Positions 40,435 through 52,500 of a stretch of DNA of 64,000 nt are shown in pieces; positions within the stretch are counted from its first letter, which is position 1; every line of letters starts with the position of its first letter. The translations under genes were made by a program, and so were the position numbers. The DNA comes from Peronospora farinosa (Eukaryota > Oomycota > Peronosporomycetes > Peronosporales > Peronosporaceae): contig CANTFK010000054.1 in the NCBI GenBank assembly GCA_947646735.1, positions 310,001 through 374,000 on the forward strand, given 5' to 3'. The notes under the pieces are model-generated. The model saw only the letters and a program-made list of their open reading frames with translations. It was not told the origin of the DNA and did no database searches.

Positions 40435-41299
40435 ACTGCATCAGCAGTGCTGCGACAGGGCCTGAACCCACTTTGGTGCGGGGACAGATATTCTTCGACC
40501 TTGGGGGAGATGCGGCAAAGCACCACCTAAGAGATCGCCTTACGGATGCTGTTGAGTAGGACGATGGGTCGGAGGCTAGCGCATTGGCCAGCCGGCTTAT
40601 TTTGCTTGGGGTTTCCAAGAAAAATCCCGTCGCCAAGGTGGATGTTGTCTCCTGTTGCAAGTCCATGATTGATGATGTCGGCGAGAGGTTGAGTTAGAAG
40701 CTCTGATACATACTTGAGTAACTCGGCAGGGATGGAATCCGGGCCCGTTCTGCGTACGTTACGTTAGCGGCGGAACGCGCATTCGAGCTCGTACGCGGTG
40801 ATCGAGTTGTCCAGGGGGCGCTTAAAGCCGTCGTCGGCGACGGTAGAGCGCGTGGGGTCCGAGAACTGTTCTTGAAAGTGTTGCTTGATCTTAGTACCTG
40901 CTTCTTCGCAACTGAGAATATATATACCTGTAGGGTCACATAACAAGGTTAATGGTGAGCACTGTCGAAAAAGGGCTCGCGTGGCTTCATACATTTGAGT
41001 AGAATGGCTTGACTGTTCGATAGTGGCGAGTTTCTCGTCGATGAAAGCTCTAACAAGAGCTTTGCTGCGATCTCGAATCCGGTGAAGAAGTCGATTCTGT
41101 CTGAGACGTAAAGCCTTGACGTCTTGCCTATGGTCATTGTAGATAGCTGCCGAGGTTGACGTTGTTTGTACGAGATGCGGGAAAGCTCGGAATCCTCCTC
41201 TTTGGTATGCCTGACGAGCGGCACGTAGCCAACTGAGTCTGCCGCAGCCTCTAGCGCAGAGTGAAGTATAGTTGTTCAGCGTTGTTCCGTGGTTGTCCG

Positions 41300-42250
41300 T
41301 TAATGCGGTAAATCAGCAAGGTTGTACGCAAAAAGTTGTCGATACAGGGTGCGATACTTGCTGTCGCGGACGAGGAGATGTGTCGCCAAGCGCGTTTCAG
41401 CACCTCTAGAACGCACTTGTCCTCGACGTCGGCGTAGTCCGCGTAGGGCGCTGAGATCGAAGTCGAACGTGACAAGCTTGTGATCCGACGGTGTGAGAAT
41501 ACCTCCCCAGCATTGCGCGTTGCTGCATAATGTCTTTGTCCGTTGGCTGCAGATGTTGTAGTCAATTTGGTTAAAAAAACAGTGGTTCTTGAGTCGAAGT
41601 GTCCATGTCGTGATGTTACGCGCTCGTTTTCTGAAAGCTCTGTTGGTAATGAACAACTCGTTAGCGTCACAGAAAGAGGCGAGAATGTGGCCGTTGCGAT
41701 TTCGTCGACCACGGCCCCATTGCCCAAGAAATGATTCATGATCGCGACGCTGACAAATTCTGCGTTAAAGTCACTAAGAATTATTGTCGTAAGCGTTGGG
41801 GGAGCCGAGAGAGCGCTATGGTCAGGTCAACGTAAAAGCTTTCAACTGCTTCTGCAGGATTTCCGCTATGGGGTGCATATGCGTTGACAATGTTCACTCG
41901 TTAAGTCTTAGGTAGACGTAGTTGGAGGACTCCAACTCGGTCAGATTGGGCCCAGTATCGGTAGAGTACCTGCGTAAATGGGGAGCAATCGCAAAAACAG
42001 TTTCATGCCAACGGTTGGAGCATGGGAGTGTCAGGAGATGATACGTACCGGTCTTTTGCTCGCTTTGGAAAGCAATACGAGTTTCTTGGATCCATAAAAT
42101 GTCAATTTTGTACGTCGACAGGTCTTGTGGAAGGGTCTCATGCTGCTTATGCTAAGAACCAATGGATTGGACATTGAACGTACCTAAGCGAAGATGGCTA
42201 GAATGCTTCGTGCGTGGCTGCGTGCGTCGTGGCGACTTGGCTGGCGCCTG
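41300..42250 (-). pseudogene. LINE apurinic-type endonuclease relic
   Basis: Blocks NVQSIGS, KIDILWIQETRIAF (catalytic Glu), CFFNQIDYNICSQRT and GGILTPSDHKLVTFDFDLS (catalytic SDH) occur in order across several frames. This marks the 5' half of the pol ORF. Confidence 0.8.
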
Positions 42251-42399
42251 GGGTGAGAGAGATTAGAGAGAAGTGAGTTGAGGGAGAGACTCGTCAAAGA
42301 CTGACGGATGCTGTGAAGCACCCGTCGGAAGGTCTGAGCTAGCATCATGCTGGCTCAAGCTTCCCGGGAGGGCGTCACCCCAACCCGACCAGGATGTGT

Positions 42400-43990
42400 T
42401 ACTAAAACTCGCATTAAATAGCTATGAATGCCTTCTTCACCTTCTGGCGTGATCTTATCACCCGGAGCTTGTCCCTCATCTTCTGTAGTGCCGTCATGAA
42501 GTAGTCCTTAGATTTGGGCCTGCTGCGTCCAGAAGGGTTCGAGCGACTGGATCATCACCTGTACGTCGACCGCTGGAATGGGAGGAAATTACTCACTGTC
42601 GTCTTTATTCACAATAAGATCGTGGACCTCCGTAGTGGGGTGGGTAAGCTTCTGTTGTACTTCGTCGAGTTCTGGAAGGTAGGTGACCACCTTCTCATCT
42701 GGATAGCCGAGAAGGTTTCTGATGTCCATCAGTTTGCAGTAACGGAATTGCTGAACCTTTGCCTCCTGATACTTTACGACATGCTTATCCAGTAGACCGG
42801 CGGTCTCCTTTGATCACCTGCCAGATGCTGATTTTGTACGAGATCGGGAGCAGTAGTGCGGGTCCTGCATGCCGGAAGCAAATGGCGATTTTTGCAGGCT
42901 TGGCCTTATACCTTCATGCCGTCACTACAAGCCTGATACTTGCAGGATGTCCACCTTCTCGGGATCGGCGAGCTTATCCTCCATGTGTTACTAGAGGAGG
43001 CGGTTAAGCGAGCGCCAATTGTAGACATTTAGGTTCCGGATGATCCCGGCATCACATAGTTGTAGCTTTAATGTAGCGTCCGGAGAAGGTAAAAGTCGGT
43101 TGTGTTCCTTAGTCGAATGCGAGCTGGAAGCTCCGTCAGAGGGACGTGCGCATGCAATTTTCCATGATAAGAAGAGCTTTTCTATTAGCCATCCAAAATT
43201 AAATGCTTTGTGCCACTTGAGGAAGACAAACCAATTCATCCAAGATTTTGCAATGTTGCATTAGCTGCAATCGAAATTGTTGAGGTTGTTCTTAAAGCAA
43301 CGCGTCTCTTGGGTTTCCGATAACCTACAAAGATAGCTTGTCAGAATCGTCACCACTGCAGAAGACAACAAGTGTGAAGCGCTTTTTGTGCTGCTTCCGA
43401 CCTTCCAGCTGCTTGGTCCCAAAAAATTGGTCCGCCTAGTTATTGAAGATTTGTTTAATCATAACGTTAGAAAAACAATTGCAACACATTCCCGAGCTTA
43501 CCTGCATCCTATAGAACAGTCTCGTTTTTTCTATATTATAATGCCCTAAAGATCGTATTGTTCCAGAATGTCCCGAATCTTCAGCCTCTCATCCATATAA
43601 AGTTTTATGTCAACAGATCCGCTTCTTCAAAGTGGCGGTAAGACTGGGTTCCGTGGCGAGTCTTGAACAACTTGAGCCAGCCGTTGGAGGGCTTAAAAGA
43701 AGAGTAATCAAAATAAAGACGGTTCAGAATCTATTTTGCGCTCTCTTTGAGAAGATCGCCGCTCATGTTGATGCGAGCCTGATCTGGAACGACTCCACCA
43801 ATGTCTTCTACATCTACGGGTTGTTCACCGTGCGCTGGCGTTTCCTGGCTAAGATTGACGTTGTACGTCATCTGGAGCATCTCTAAGAAGCGTTTGAGAG
43901 TGCCCTAGATACTCAAATAGGCTTTCTCGATCCATTTTAGGATCTCCTTCTGTGTGACTTTGGGGTTGTCTTGTCCGTACTGACACAATG
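42400..43990 (-). mobile_element. pogo/Tigger-like transposase relic 1
   Basis: On the minus strand: SNGWLKLFKTRHGTQSYRHFEEA (the CENP-B-type DNA-binding helix region, about 43635-43715), then GTKQLEGRKQHKKRFTLVVFCS (about 43370-43430), NWFVFLKWHKAF (about 43210), LKLQLCDAGIIRNLNVYNWRSLNRLL (the QPxDAGII block, 43000-43080), and KIAICFRHAGPALLL (near 42850). These are the successive blocks of a Tc1/mariner-superfamily pogo transposase. Stops and frame changes are many. Terminal repeats were not found. Confidence 0.75.
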
Positions 43991-44160
43991 CAATGCGGAC
44001 CTCGTCCGTGATTTTCGTGTGCTGAACACCGCGCTAGGGCACTTTCTGGATGTGATTGTTGTTACTGTTTTTTGTGCGTCAGTTGTGGCTCGAGTGTTGG
44101 TGTGGCCAATGTGCGGAACCGGTTTGACTTATGATTTCTCTTCTTCTATACAATAAAAGA

Positions 44161-44190
44161 ATTGTGTTCATCCGTCCGTCCGTCCGTAGT
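44161..44190. repeat. CCGT microsatellite
   Basis: About four tandem copies of CCGT at 44171-44187. Confidence 0.8.
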
Positions 44191-44639
44191 GCTCCTTTTC
44201 CGGCATTCGGATTGGCTTATTTTGCATTTTCGGCTAATTTTGCACTGGCTGATTTGCAATTTGCATAGATAATTACATGAGCAGATTTGCTAACAGCGGA
44301 TAATTTATCCAGTGTGTCCGTATCCCGTGCTTTTTTATACAATACATCCTTTAAACGATGGGTGCACATCAACCTTCATACCCTTAATACATATTGCTAC
44401 ATCAAACACAGCATTTTGTTGAATATTAAGAGAAGACACATGCTAAAAATTTGTTGCATAAGCATGGGCTCCGTACTTTATTAATACACTAAAATATGGC
44501 AAGAGCAAGCGTTTTCATCAGGTTGAACTGGACCTAGTTGCAAAAGCAAAGTGACCCCTATGTATTGCATCATACATATTAATAAACCAGAGTCAACCAA
44601 ATATTCTTAAGTAAAAAGATGGGTACGAATATTAAACAA

Positions 44640-45110
44640 GTAGACTTCACTCAACATGTCCGTCGGAATGACAAATACATATTGACCTTCGAAAGGACAG
44701 GGTTACATTGACTTTTACATTTATCAATTTACTATATTAAACTAAATATATAATAAGGTAAAATAATGGGCTAACATACTATCAGTGGAAAATTCGCGCA
44801 CCTATCCGTCGGAACGACGAGCTCACCGACGAGCACACATTTACCTTTGAAACGATAGGTACCCCATGGACCTTCATACACTGTATTTCATACTTATCAG
44901 TTTACCTAAGGTAACTAGATTTTCTTAAGTAAAATGATAATTCAATATTTTATCAGCGTAGACTTTGCGCACCATATCCATCGGAACGACGGGTGAACAC
45001 CCTAGCAAATCGCTGCGTTTTCTAAAGATTCCTCCAGTATATATATTACTCTTTGCACCGTCGGAACGACGGGTAGATACCCTAGAATCAGATAAAACCC
45101 TTCAGCCCCG
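44640..45110. repeat. Irregular array of CCGTCGgaaCGACGG hairpin motifs, copy 2
   Basis: Four motif copies at 44660, 44816, 44978 and 45058. It shares with copy 1 the interspersed words TCAGCGTAGACTT, GCGCACC, TTGACCTT and the 20 bases CCTAGCAAATCGCTGCGTTT (45001-45020). The same orientation is used at both loci. Confidence 0.7.
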
Positions 45111-46396
45111 AGGTATCAGATTAAACAGGTAATACTATATGTGCTTATTTTTATTATTAGTTTGTAACGTAATGAGCTAAACAACACTAATTAATTGTAC
45201 ATAAAAAAGAATACTATAAAAGCATATTATGTTGTGGATTTTGTAAAAAAACATCTTTTAAATAAAATTTATATTAATAGATATCTTTTTCAAGGCCGAA
45301 ATATTGAGCTACAAACTAACCTTCTTTAAATGATATCATCCGTAGACAATAAAATCATATAGTATCGAGGAATATAGAATACGCGAACTATTTCTTATAG
45401 TTATTTATTTATTATATTAATAAGGCGCGCGCTCAAATTGGCTGAAAGTAATGTGTGCCACAAAATCTAAGCAAGCGTCAAACCATCCCCACACAAAAAC
45501 GACATCCTACTACCCCCCCCAAAGCAAGTTAGCTCTCAATATTTCACGAGCAAAAAGAAGCTTAAAATCTACCAAAAGCATGATATTATGCCACGCCTGA
45601 CTCAAGCTGCTCTTTGTGTTTTATAAAAGCAAGATTTAAGCCTTTTAAAGCCTCCCACTATAAATTCCATTTTACAAAGCGATGCGAATAAGAAGCTATG
45701 ATATAATCAGCCACGAGGCAAAGGTAGATTTATATGATAATTCTTTTTTTACAAATGGCTGCTGGCCGATGCAGTATGAGAATTGTAGTGCACTCCCGAT
45801 GCAAAACCCCCCGAAATAGATCAAATGCATGCAGAGTGGCTTCTTCAATGCAAAGCCCGGCGTGTCTGTATCACAACAAAGCCTATTAAACCAAAGCCTG
45901 CCAGGGTCGCAGAGCAACTATATATCGAAAACGCTACATCCTTCTCAAATGAATGAATCAAAAAATTTAAATCTCGCCATGGCTTAAGTGTCGCACGGCG
46001 AAATCGTATTTGCTGGCATGGAGACGATCGAAAAAGCTCAACCAGCCTCAAAAGAAAGGCTACGGACTGGTCTTTTCTATCGTATAGCTCCGCACAAAAT
46101 ATTGTGCGCACGCAAATGGAAGCAAGATTTGTTATATTTCAAGTTAAGATTATACATAATGTTAAAATTAAATCTCATGATCAGATTACAAGAAATATTT
46201 AAAGTATATTATTATAGTAGCAATCGTTTTCATTGTAGTTTTTAATAATCTTTGCTGTTTTTGGTAAGACCATTCCATAATAATAGAATTAATAGTTGAA
46301 TTTTTCAAGAAAGATTGAATCAAATTATTATATATAATTTATTATAAAAAATCATTATGTAAGAACTTTTTATTAAAACTGTTATTTCTTTTCTGA
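45111..46396. other. AT-rich intergenic stretch
   Basis: Strongly AT-rich, especially 45.15-45.45 and 46.1-46.4 kb. An 88-codon minus ORF (45845-46111) has no recognised domain. Confidence 0.45.
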
Positions 46397-46439
46397 TTGA
46401 ATTTTTGTAATATTTTAAATAAAATTATTATCTACTATT

Positions 46440-46950
46440 GCTTCCCTGCAAATGCAGATGGCTCACATTGGCATAAACTGTTCATCATCGGTCACGCGCA
46501 AAATCCTCGAGCATTTTCTAATAGATATGACAAGAAGCATGGCGCCTTATATCGCTGGAGTATAAAAGGTTGGATAACAAGCAAACTCTTACAAGAGTAA
46601 CTTACGATAATTTGAAAGAAAATAATAAGTCGCACTTCTGTACGATGATGCACCTTCGCACATCCTTGGAGAATTGGGAATTTCTAATGTTGAGCTGGCC
46701 AAATACAACTTAAAAATTCAGCCTACGAAGGCTAGAATCATACCAGTTATTAAACGTCGCTATAGCTGCTATTAGCTGCAGGACGCGCTCGATCGGAACG
46801 AGCAATGCGCTACCTATATTTACATAGTCGATCAGCTTACGGCGATTCGCTGAAGCAAAGTTGCAAGGGAAGAGCTGCCAAAATCGGTCATCGCTTATTG
46901 CTTTAACCACACTGAATTTTTCGACAATCGAATATAAGCGTGCACTGAAG
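46440..46950 (+). mobile_element. pogo-like transposase relic 2
   Basis: HKLFIIGHAQNPRAFSNRYDKK, ALYRWSIKGWITSKLLQE (46440-46600), then YDDAPSHILGELGISNVEL (second catalytic Asp region, D shifted), KIQPTKARIIPVIKRRY (QPxDAGII block, degenerate), LQDALDRNE, and ELPKSVIAYCFNHTEFF (46870-46930). The order is that of a pogo DDE transposase. Two in-frame stops are present. It differs from relic 1, so it is a separate copy of another family. Confidence 0.78.
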
Positions 46951-47059
46951 CAGACCCCGACACAGAGAAAGAAGCATCAAAAATTAACATTTAAGATGCG
47001 ATCGACACCCTCTATATTCGCCATTCCATGCCAGTCGCAAACCTTATAATCGAAGAAGC

Positions 47060-47110
47060 TTAGGAGGTGCACGTTGAGCTGACGGACATTGAGCTGACGG
47101 ACATTGAGCT
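47060..47110 (+). repeat. Short tandem repeat GAGCTGACGGACATT
   Basis: Two and a half copies of a 15-bp unit that would encode ELTDI repeats. This fits the acidic tail downstream of pogo relic 2. Confidence 0.65.
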
Positions 47111-47199
47111 GGTAGAATTGGTGTTAGGCAACGCAGACAAAACAAATTCCGAGGTTTTAGACGATGACGGCGAGTCAGACTAGGAAAGTTAGCCAATTT

Positions 47200-49596
47200 C
47201 AGTGCAGCTGAATGCTGGAAGCGTTGTGGGAAAACTACTCAACGTCGATATAAAAGATCACAGAGCAGAGCGGAAGGTCTTCCGTGACTACAACGCAAAA
47301 TTTGCGCACGAAAGTTGATATACAAGAGATATAGAGATGATATTCTGTTAGAATAGTTCAAGTATCCGATACCAGAGGATATCGGTTATGGTTATAGGAA
47401 CAGTATGGTAGACCAAAAGAGTAATAATTATCGGAGGCAATGGCTTTTTGAGGATCATTTATCGGAGGTTAGTCTGTAATTAGCAAAGCTTCAACTCGAT
47501 GTGAACGTCCGAAACCAAGAACTGTCCCCTTTTGACTGAGGTCCGACATCCCGACCAGATGCACCCCCAGCGCCTGACACAGAATAAAAGCAGTGAAGTG
47601 AAAGCGTGGAGGCTAAAAGACTGGATTTGTGAGCTCGAAGTAGCCACTAAAATTTTCAAAAGTTGAGGTACAAAGAGTCGAGCTTCAAGCTTAGAAGAAG
47701 GAGGCTACAATTAGAAAAGGAAGATAGCACCTTGAAGTAAGGATTAACAAGGTCACGGCGCTTCTGCCAGACTCTACATCAACGTTATTTTAGTCTTGTG
47801 TTGCACAAAAGCACAATCATCGAAGCACTGACGACTAAGCAAGAGATTTCAGGAATGAGAGAATTATGAAACTACTATGAACAATTATTACAAAAAATGA
47901 TTCAGACAAAATATTACTGCAACGGGATGCTTGGTTGTATTTTACAAAGTGCCGGTCATGTACTTCGTAAGAAATACGTGCCACGAACTGGCCTTCAGGG
48001 GGCAATAGCTTGTGCAGGATATATCGGTGGACCCGGGACCAGGACTCTTTATAACGAAGCATTTAGTTGGGAATTATATATCTCGATGCATGAGAAGATG
48101 AGCTGAGCGCACCTACAATTCGGATGCAATACCGATCTATGAAGAGAATCAGTGTTATTAATGCCAATGAAGAACGCATTACAAGCGACATAACGTGTGA
48201 AATTATCAGCATGCGTAGATGTAAACGACGATGTATTGCTGTCCCATGACTATAAAAACATTGCAGCAGGTGCATGAGTATTGATGCAAACGCTTTGGAC
48301 GAGAAAAAATGTAATGCGCATGCGCTTCGTGTGCCTTTTTCGTACTGGTGCTGGACTATGTGATCGACCAGCTTTGAATCTGCTGGGCGTGAAGAGCAAT
48401 ACTTGGCGCCGCGTGACGTTCTTGAGCTCGCTCCTAGATCCAAACAATTGTTTTTGGCTTGCTAGCACCCACACACACGTAACTCGACGGCAGAGAGAAT
48501 GCGAGGAGGCATGAGTTACCTGTCATTCGCTAAAGTCGACGATGAAGAAAGCGTCGAGATCGAGTATGGTGGGCCTCCACCTCGATAGATGAGAGAGCTG
48601 CAATAACAGAGCGACGTTCTTGACTCGTCCGCGAAAGCTGAGTTTGCATCCGTGTAATTTTGCTGGTGCCTGATTATTGACACCCTGCTTGTCACTTATT
48701 TTGCTGCAGCTGGCTAATAGCAGTATTAACGTCTCCAAAAAGTTGTTCGGATACATGTATACGGCAACGGACGCCTCATCATACAGTCGTCGAGATCCAT
48801 ATCGGATTGGACAATCAGGTCGTCTTCTAACATTCAAAGAGCAGCGCAAACTAGCAAGCTACCGTTCTTTTTCCTCCCGGTATTTTGCAGCTTGCTTTCT
48901 CACAGGCGCTCAGTAGGTCATTTGCGTGGCTTGATCTTTATCGATAAATTCGGTTTAAATTCTCGAGCTCAGTCTTCTTGCACACCGAAGCATCTGCGAC
49001 AGCATTGATGTATCTTTCCGTCCATGAGTTCCGGGTGAACAAGAACTAATGTTGCGAAATAAATGCTTTTGCCGGTGGCTGTGTCCAATGCAAAGTTTTT
49101 CGAGAAATGGTGTCACCACGCAACTCAGAATTTTGGCCCATGCAATTGTCCTCTGGGCTTGAAGATTGGGTGAGCCATGAGTGCAGCTGACATTCCGTCA
49201 CAATATCTCTTGCCAAAATTTTTACATCGCCCCTTTACCGGATGCATCGTATACTATGAATGACGCGTACTCACGAATGGACTGCTAGACTTCAACGCCC
49301 TCGCTGTCGTCACGATAATGGTAACCTAATGACTAATCGAAGCAGCATGCTTCCTTCCGTTGATTGCCTGATGAGGCCGACCATGGCTATTCTGTGGTTT
49401 GCCAAGTCGAACGCGTTTACGAATGCAAACATCTTAAGCCGTCAATACCAGGTTACCCACACGGTCTTCCAAAGCCATACCGCGTCATAGATACATCGGA
49501 GACTGCAACCACCTTATCGTGATTCATACATATATTCGCCCAGCTTCCTCTGGGCAATGGGTCTGATGTTTATCTCCTCGTTGTTGACGACGGTAC
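47200..49596. other. Unassigned stretch downstream of the SNF2 gene
   Basis: Several 60-125-codon ORFs exist on both strands, but none has a recognisable domain or a start context that stands out. Confidence 0.4.
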
Positions 49597-52500
49597 CTAC
49601 AATATTTCAATGACGTCATTTACGTCAACAACGGTAGCGTTATCACCGTTATTGTGGTCATTTGCTGCTGGTCCGTTGCTAATACTTGTCTTCGGAAGGT
49701 CGTCATCATCCGAGCCCAAAAGTTCAATATAATCACTGCTGCTGTCGACCGTTGTCTGTGAACTATGACCATAAGTCGGCGTATCTGTGGGAGCGAGGGC
49801 TGGAGCAGTACAGGCCATAAAATTAGCGGCAGTAGCAGCTGTAATAGCTGATTGGGGCTTTACGGTCAAATTCGAACTTGACTTAACAGGGATTAGCGGC
49901 AATCCTTTCTCTTTTGCGATTTCGTTTCGCAACCAGGTGTCATCGTGGAGTTCCACATCACCAGGAAGCTTGCTTAGCTTGAGCCACTTATATGTTTCTG
50001 CTGGGGTCATCGCACTTACAATATCCGTAAGTTGCGAGTTGACCTCGATCGCCAATGCTGCCCCACATTCCTCTGCCTCCCGCTTAAGGTCTTGACACCC
50101 CTTTATGCCTCGCCGAAGTATAAGTAAATGCCGGTCACTCAGCTTCATACTTAACCGCTCCTGCTTCCGTACCGCTGCTGCAATCTCAGCTTTCTTGCGC
50201 TGCTGCTCGGCCCTCTGCCGAGCAAACAGCTGGGCTCGCTGTTCCTCAGTGTTCTTGTCCGCTCTCTTTTGCTGATCGAATATAATCTGCATGTGGGGAG
50301 GCAATATTCTGCCACCACTTTGAGCACTTACACTTGGAGCAACACCTATTGTAGTTGGTGCGAGTGGAAGGGCTGAGGCTGCTGCTCCAGGTGGACGTAG
50401 AACTGCTGTAGTAGCCGTCACAGTCTCTTGTGCTGGAATCGGAACCCGAGGCATGTGCCCTATAAACGAGTACCCAGCATCTGGGTTTTGTAACGGAGGG
50501 ACTGCCCCGGCAGTTGCAATAGACTGCTTGCAATAAATGCATTCAATTTTCGAAGGCACTGGAACGCTCGTAGTTGATGTCGGATAAATCTCGTTCGATA
50601 CTCGGCAATAGTCACAATTCTTAATCAGCACACCCTCACGACTTAAAAGATGAGTTCCTCCGCTGCGCAGTGTCCGTACAGCTTTAAAGTAGGTATAGCT
50701 TTCCAAAATTTCCTTCTGCTCAGCTGGTGTGCACTGTTGGTCCAAATCTTCTTCAAACATCGTATCTTGCTCAAACCAATCTATGATGCATCTCCTGTCG
50801 GCCAACATTTCAGCAGCAGTACTTTCTACATTTTCAGTAGAGATGTTAGCTGGAGTGGTAGTTCTGTGTTGCATTTCTGTCAAAATATTCGTTAGCACTG
50901 AGTCTTCATGAGGAATTGCTTCGATAATAACTTCTTCATCATTTACTGCCTTGCCTTGCGCGTGCAACAAAGAATCTTCGAAGTCCTTAATGCTAAAGTA
51001 CTTTTGCAACTCAGAGGACATGAACTTTCTTTCGGTCGTTTTTTCGTCCACAATACGCTTAGCAACGCCTTCTTTGCGAATTTGCAAGTCGTATACCTTC
51101 TTCTCCATGGTACCCATCGACACAAAGCGGTATACGAAAACGGGTTTAGTCTGGCCAAACCGGTACGATCGGCACATAGACTGTGAGTCATTGCATGGGT
51201 TCCAGCACACATCAAACATGATAATTCGATTGCCAGCGCACAGGTTAATTCCCTCGCCGCCAGCTTTCGTCGAGATCATTATTATGTCGATATCCTCTTC
51301 GAGGTCGTTGAACTGGTCGATCTGTCGAAATCTGTCTTGTTGGGACGTGCTTCCGTCAATACGCAGATAATTAAAGCGTTTGGCATGGCGCCGCTGATAC
51401 TTGTTGTGCTTGGAGATTGTTACTCCGATAGCATCTAGCGTAGGAATACTCTGCGAAAATATGATCACACGATCATCAACGTCTCGGCACGCTGACAGAA
51501 GTTCCATAAGGATCATCATCTTGCCACTGGATTCGAGCTGGTTCGGGACATAGTTTTCGACAAAATCTTGAGCAAATTTTAAACGATGACTTCTTGCAAC
51601 AGCTGTTGGCTTAGTTTGTGGCGCAGCACTACTAGGGGCATCTAGCATATTCAAAAGTGCTGCCTCACTGTCGTCATCGTCGTCATCGTCGTCATTGTTC
51701 ACGCGCGGACCGCGAGACTCTGCTGGTGAATTAGCTCTAAAGGTACCGGACATGGGAGCGCTCTGGCTCGGGCCGTCATCATACGGATCAAAAGCGTTGC
51801 CACCATCTTCAACCCCAAAAATTTCCAAGACATCATTGCGTTTTGATTTTATGCTAGCTTTGTTCTGCTCCTCTTTCTCCAGTCTCTTGTACGTTTCGTA
51901 AATGACATCAGGGTGGTTCGAGATAGCCAGTGCAATATGGTAGCCACCAAGGACATCCACCTGTTGCGAGTCGCCACGAGTTGGAACACCACTGCGAAGA
52001 AATTCTCGGTATAATTGTGCTTGTGCGTCGGTTAGTTTGCACATTAGCACATATTCCTTCTTAGGTGGTAGCTGCTTAAAAAGATATTGCTGATCGCGAC
52101 GGAGTACTAAAGGCCTTAACTCGCGCGTTAGGACAAATGCCCGGTGCCGTGCCAGCCGCAAGTCGGCTTCGGAGCTATCAATGCACTGTCCATTCGTGAT
52201 TGGGGCTACGTATCGATTTTTAAATTCATCCAAAGAGCCAAGATAGTTCGGTCGGGCAAAATTTACCATCGTCCAGTATTCCTCCAGGTGATTCTGAAGT
52301 GGGTAGCCTGTTAAGATTATGCGTCGTGTCGTTTTAACGTGAGCGAGTGCTTTCACCATTTTTGACTTGTGATTACGAACACGATGGCCTTCATCCAGCA
52401 CAATAAGATCTGGTCCCGGGTCGCTCAAGCATGCATATACCTGTTTCATCAAATACGCGTACTTTTGATTCCCAGCAGATATCTTCTCCTCGCCACTGGA

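Larger units (their letters stand above)
38950..42300 (-). mobile_element. Decayed endonuclease-RT LINE, minus strand, split by a SINE
   Basis: On the minus strand it has endonuclease (NVQSIGS, then KIDILWIQETRI near 42100; SDHKLVTFDFDLSAL near 41470), RT (LFLGIDLSRAFAIVNRDKL near 40360), and the C-terminal region (ITRRRN-like VSRRNNLATAALHRMW, YVLPILLYNCGTWVLT, LRKVIGVRYPATI) at 39133-39987. The C-terminal end (DLYLLRLCAHDRAAWTDLTERL) continues past the SINE at about 39035-39105. It is broken by many stops. It is a different family from the LINE at 11 kb. Confidence 0.85.
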
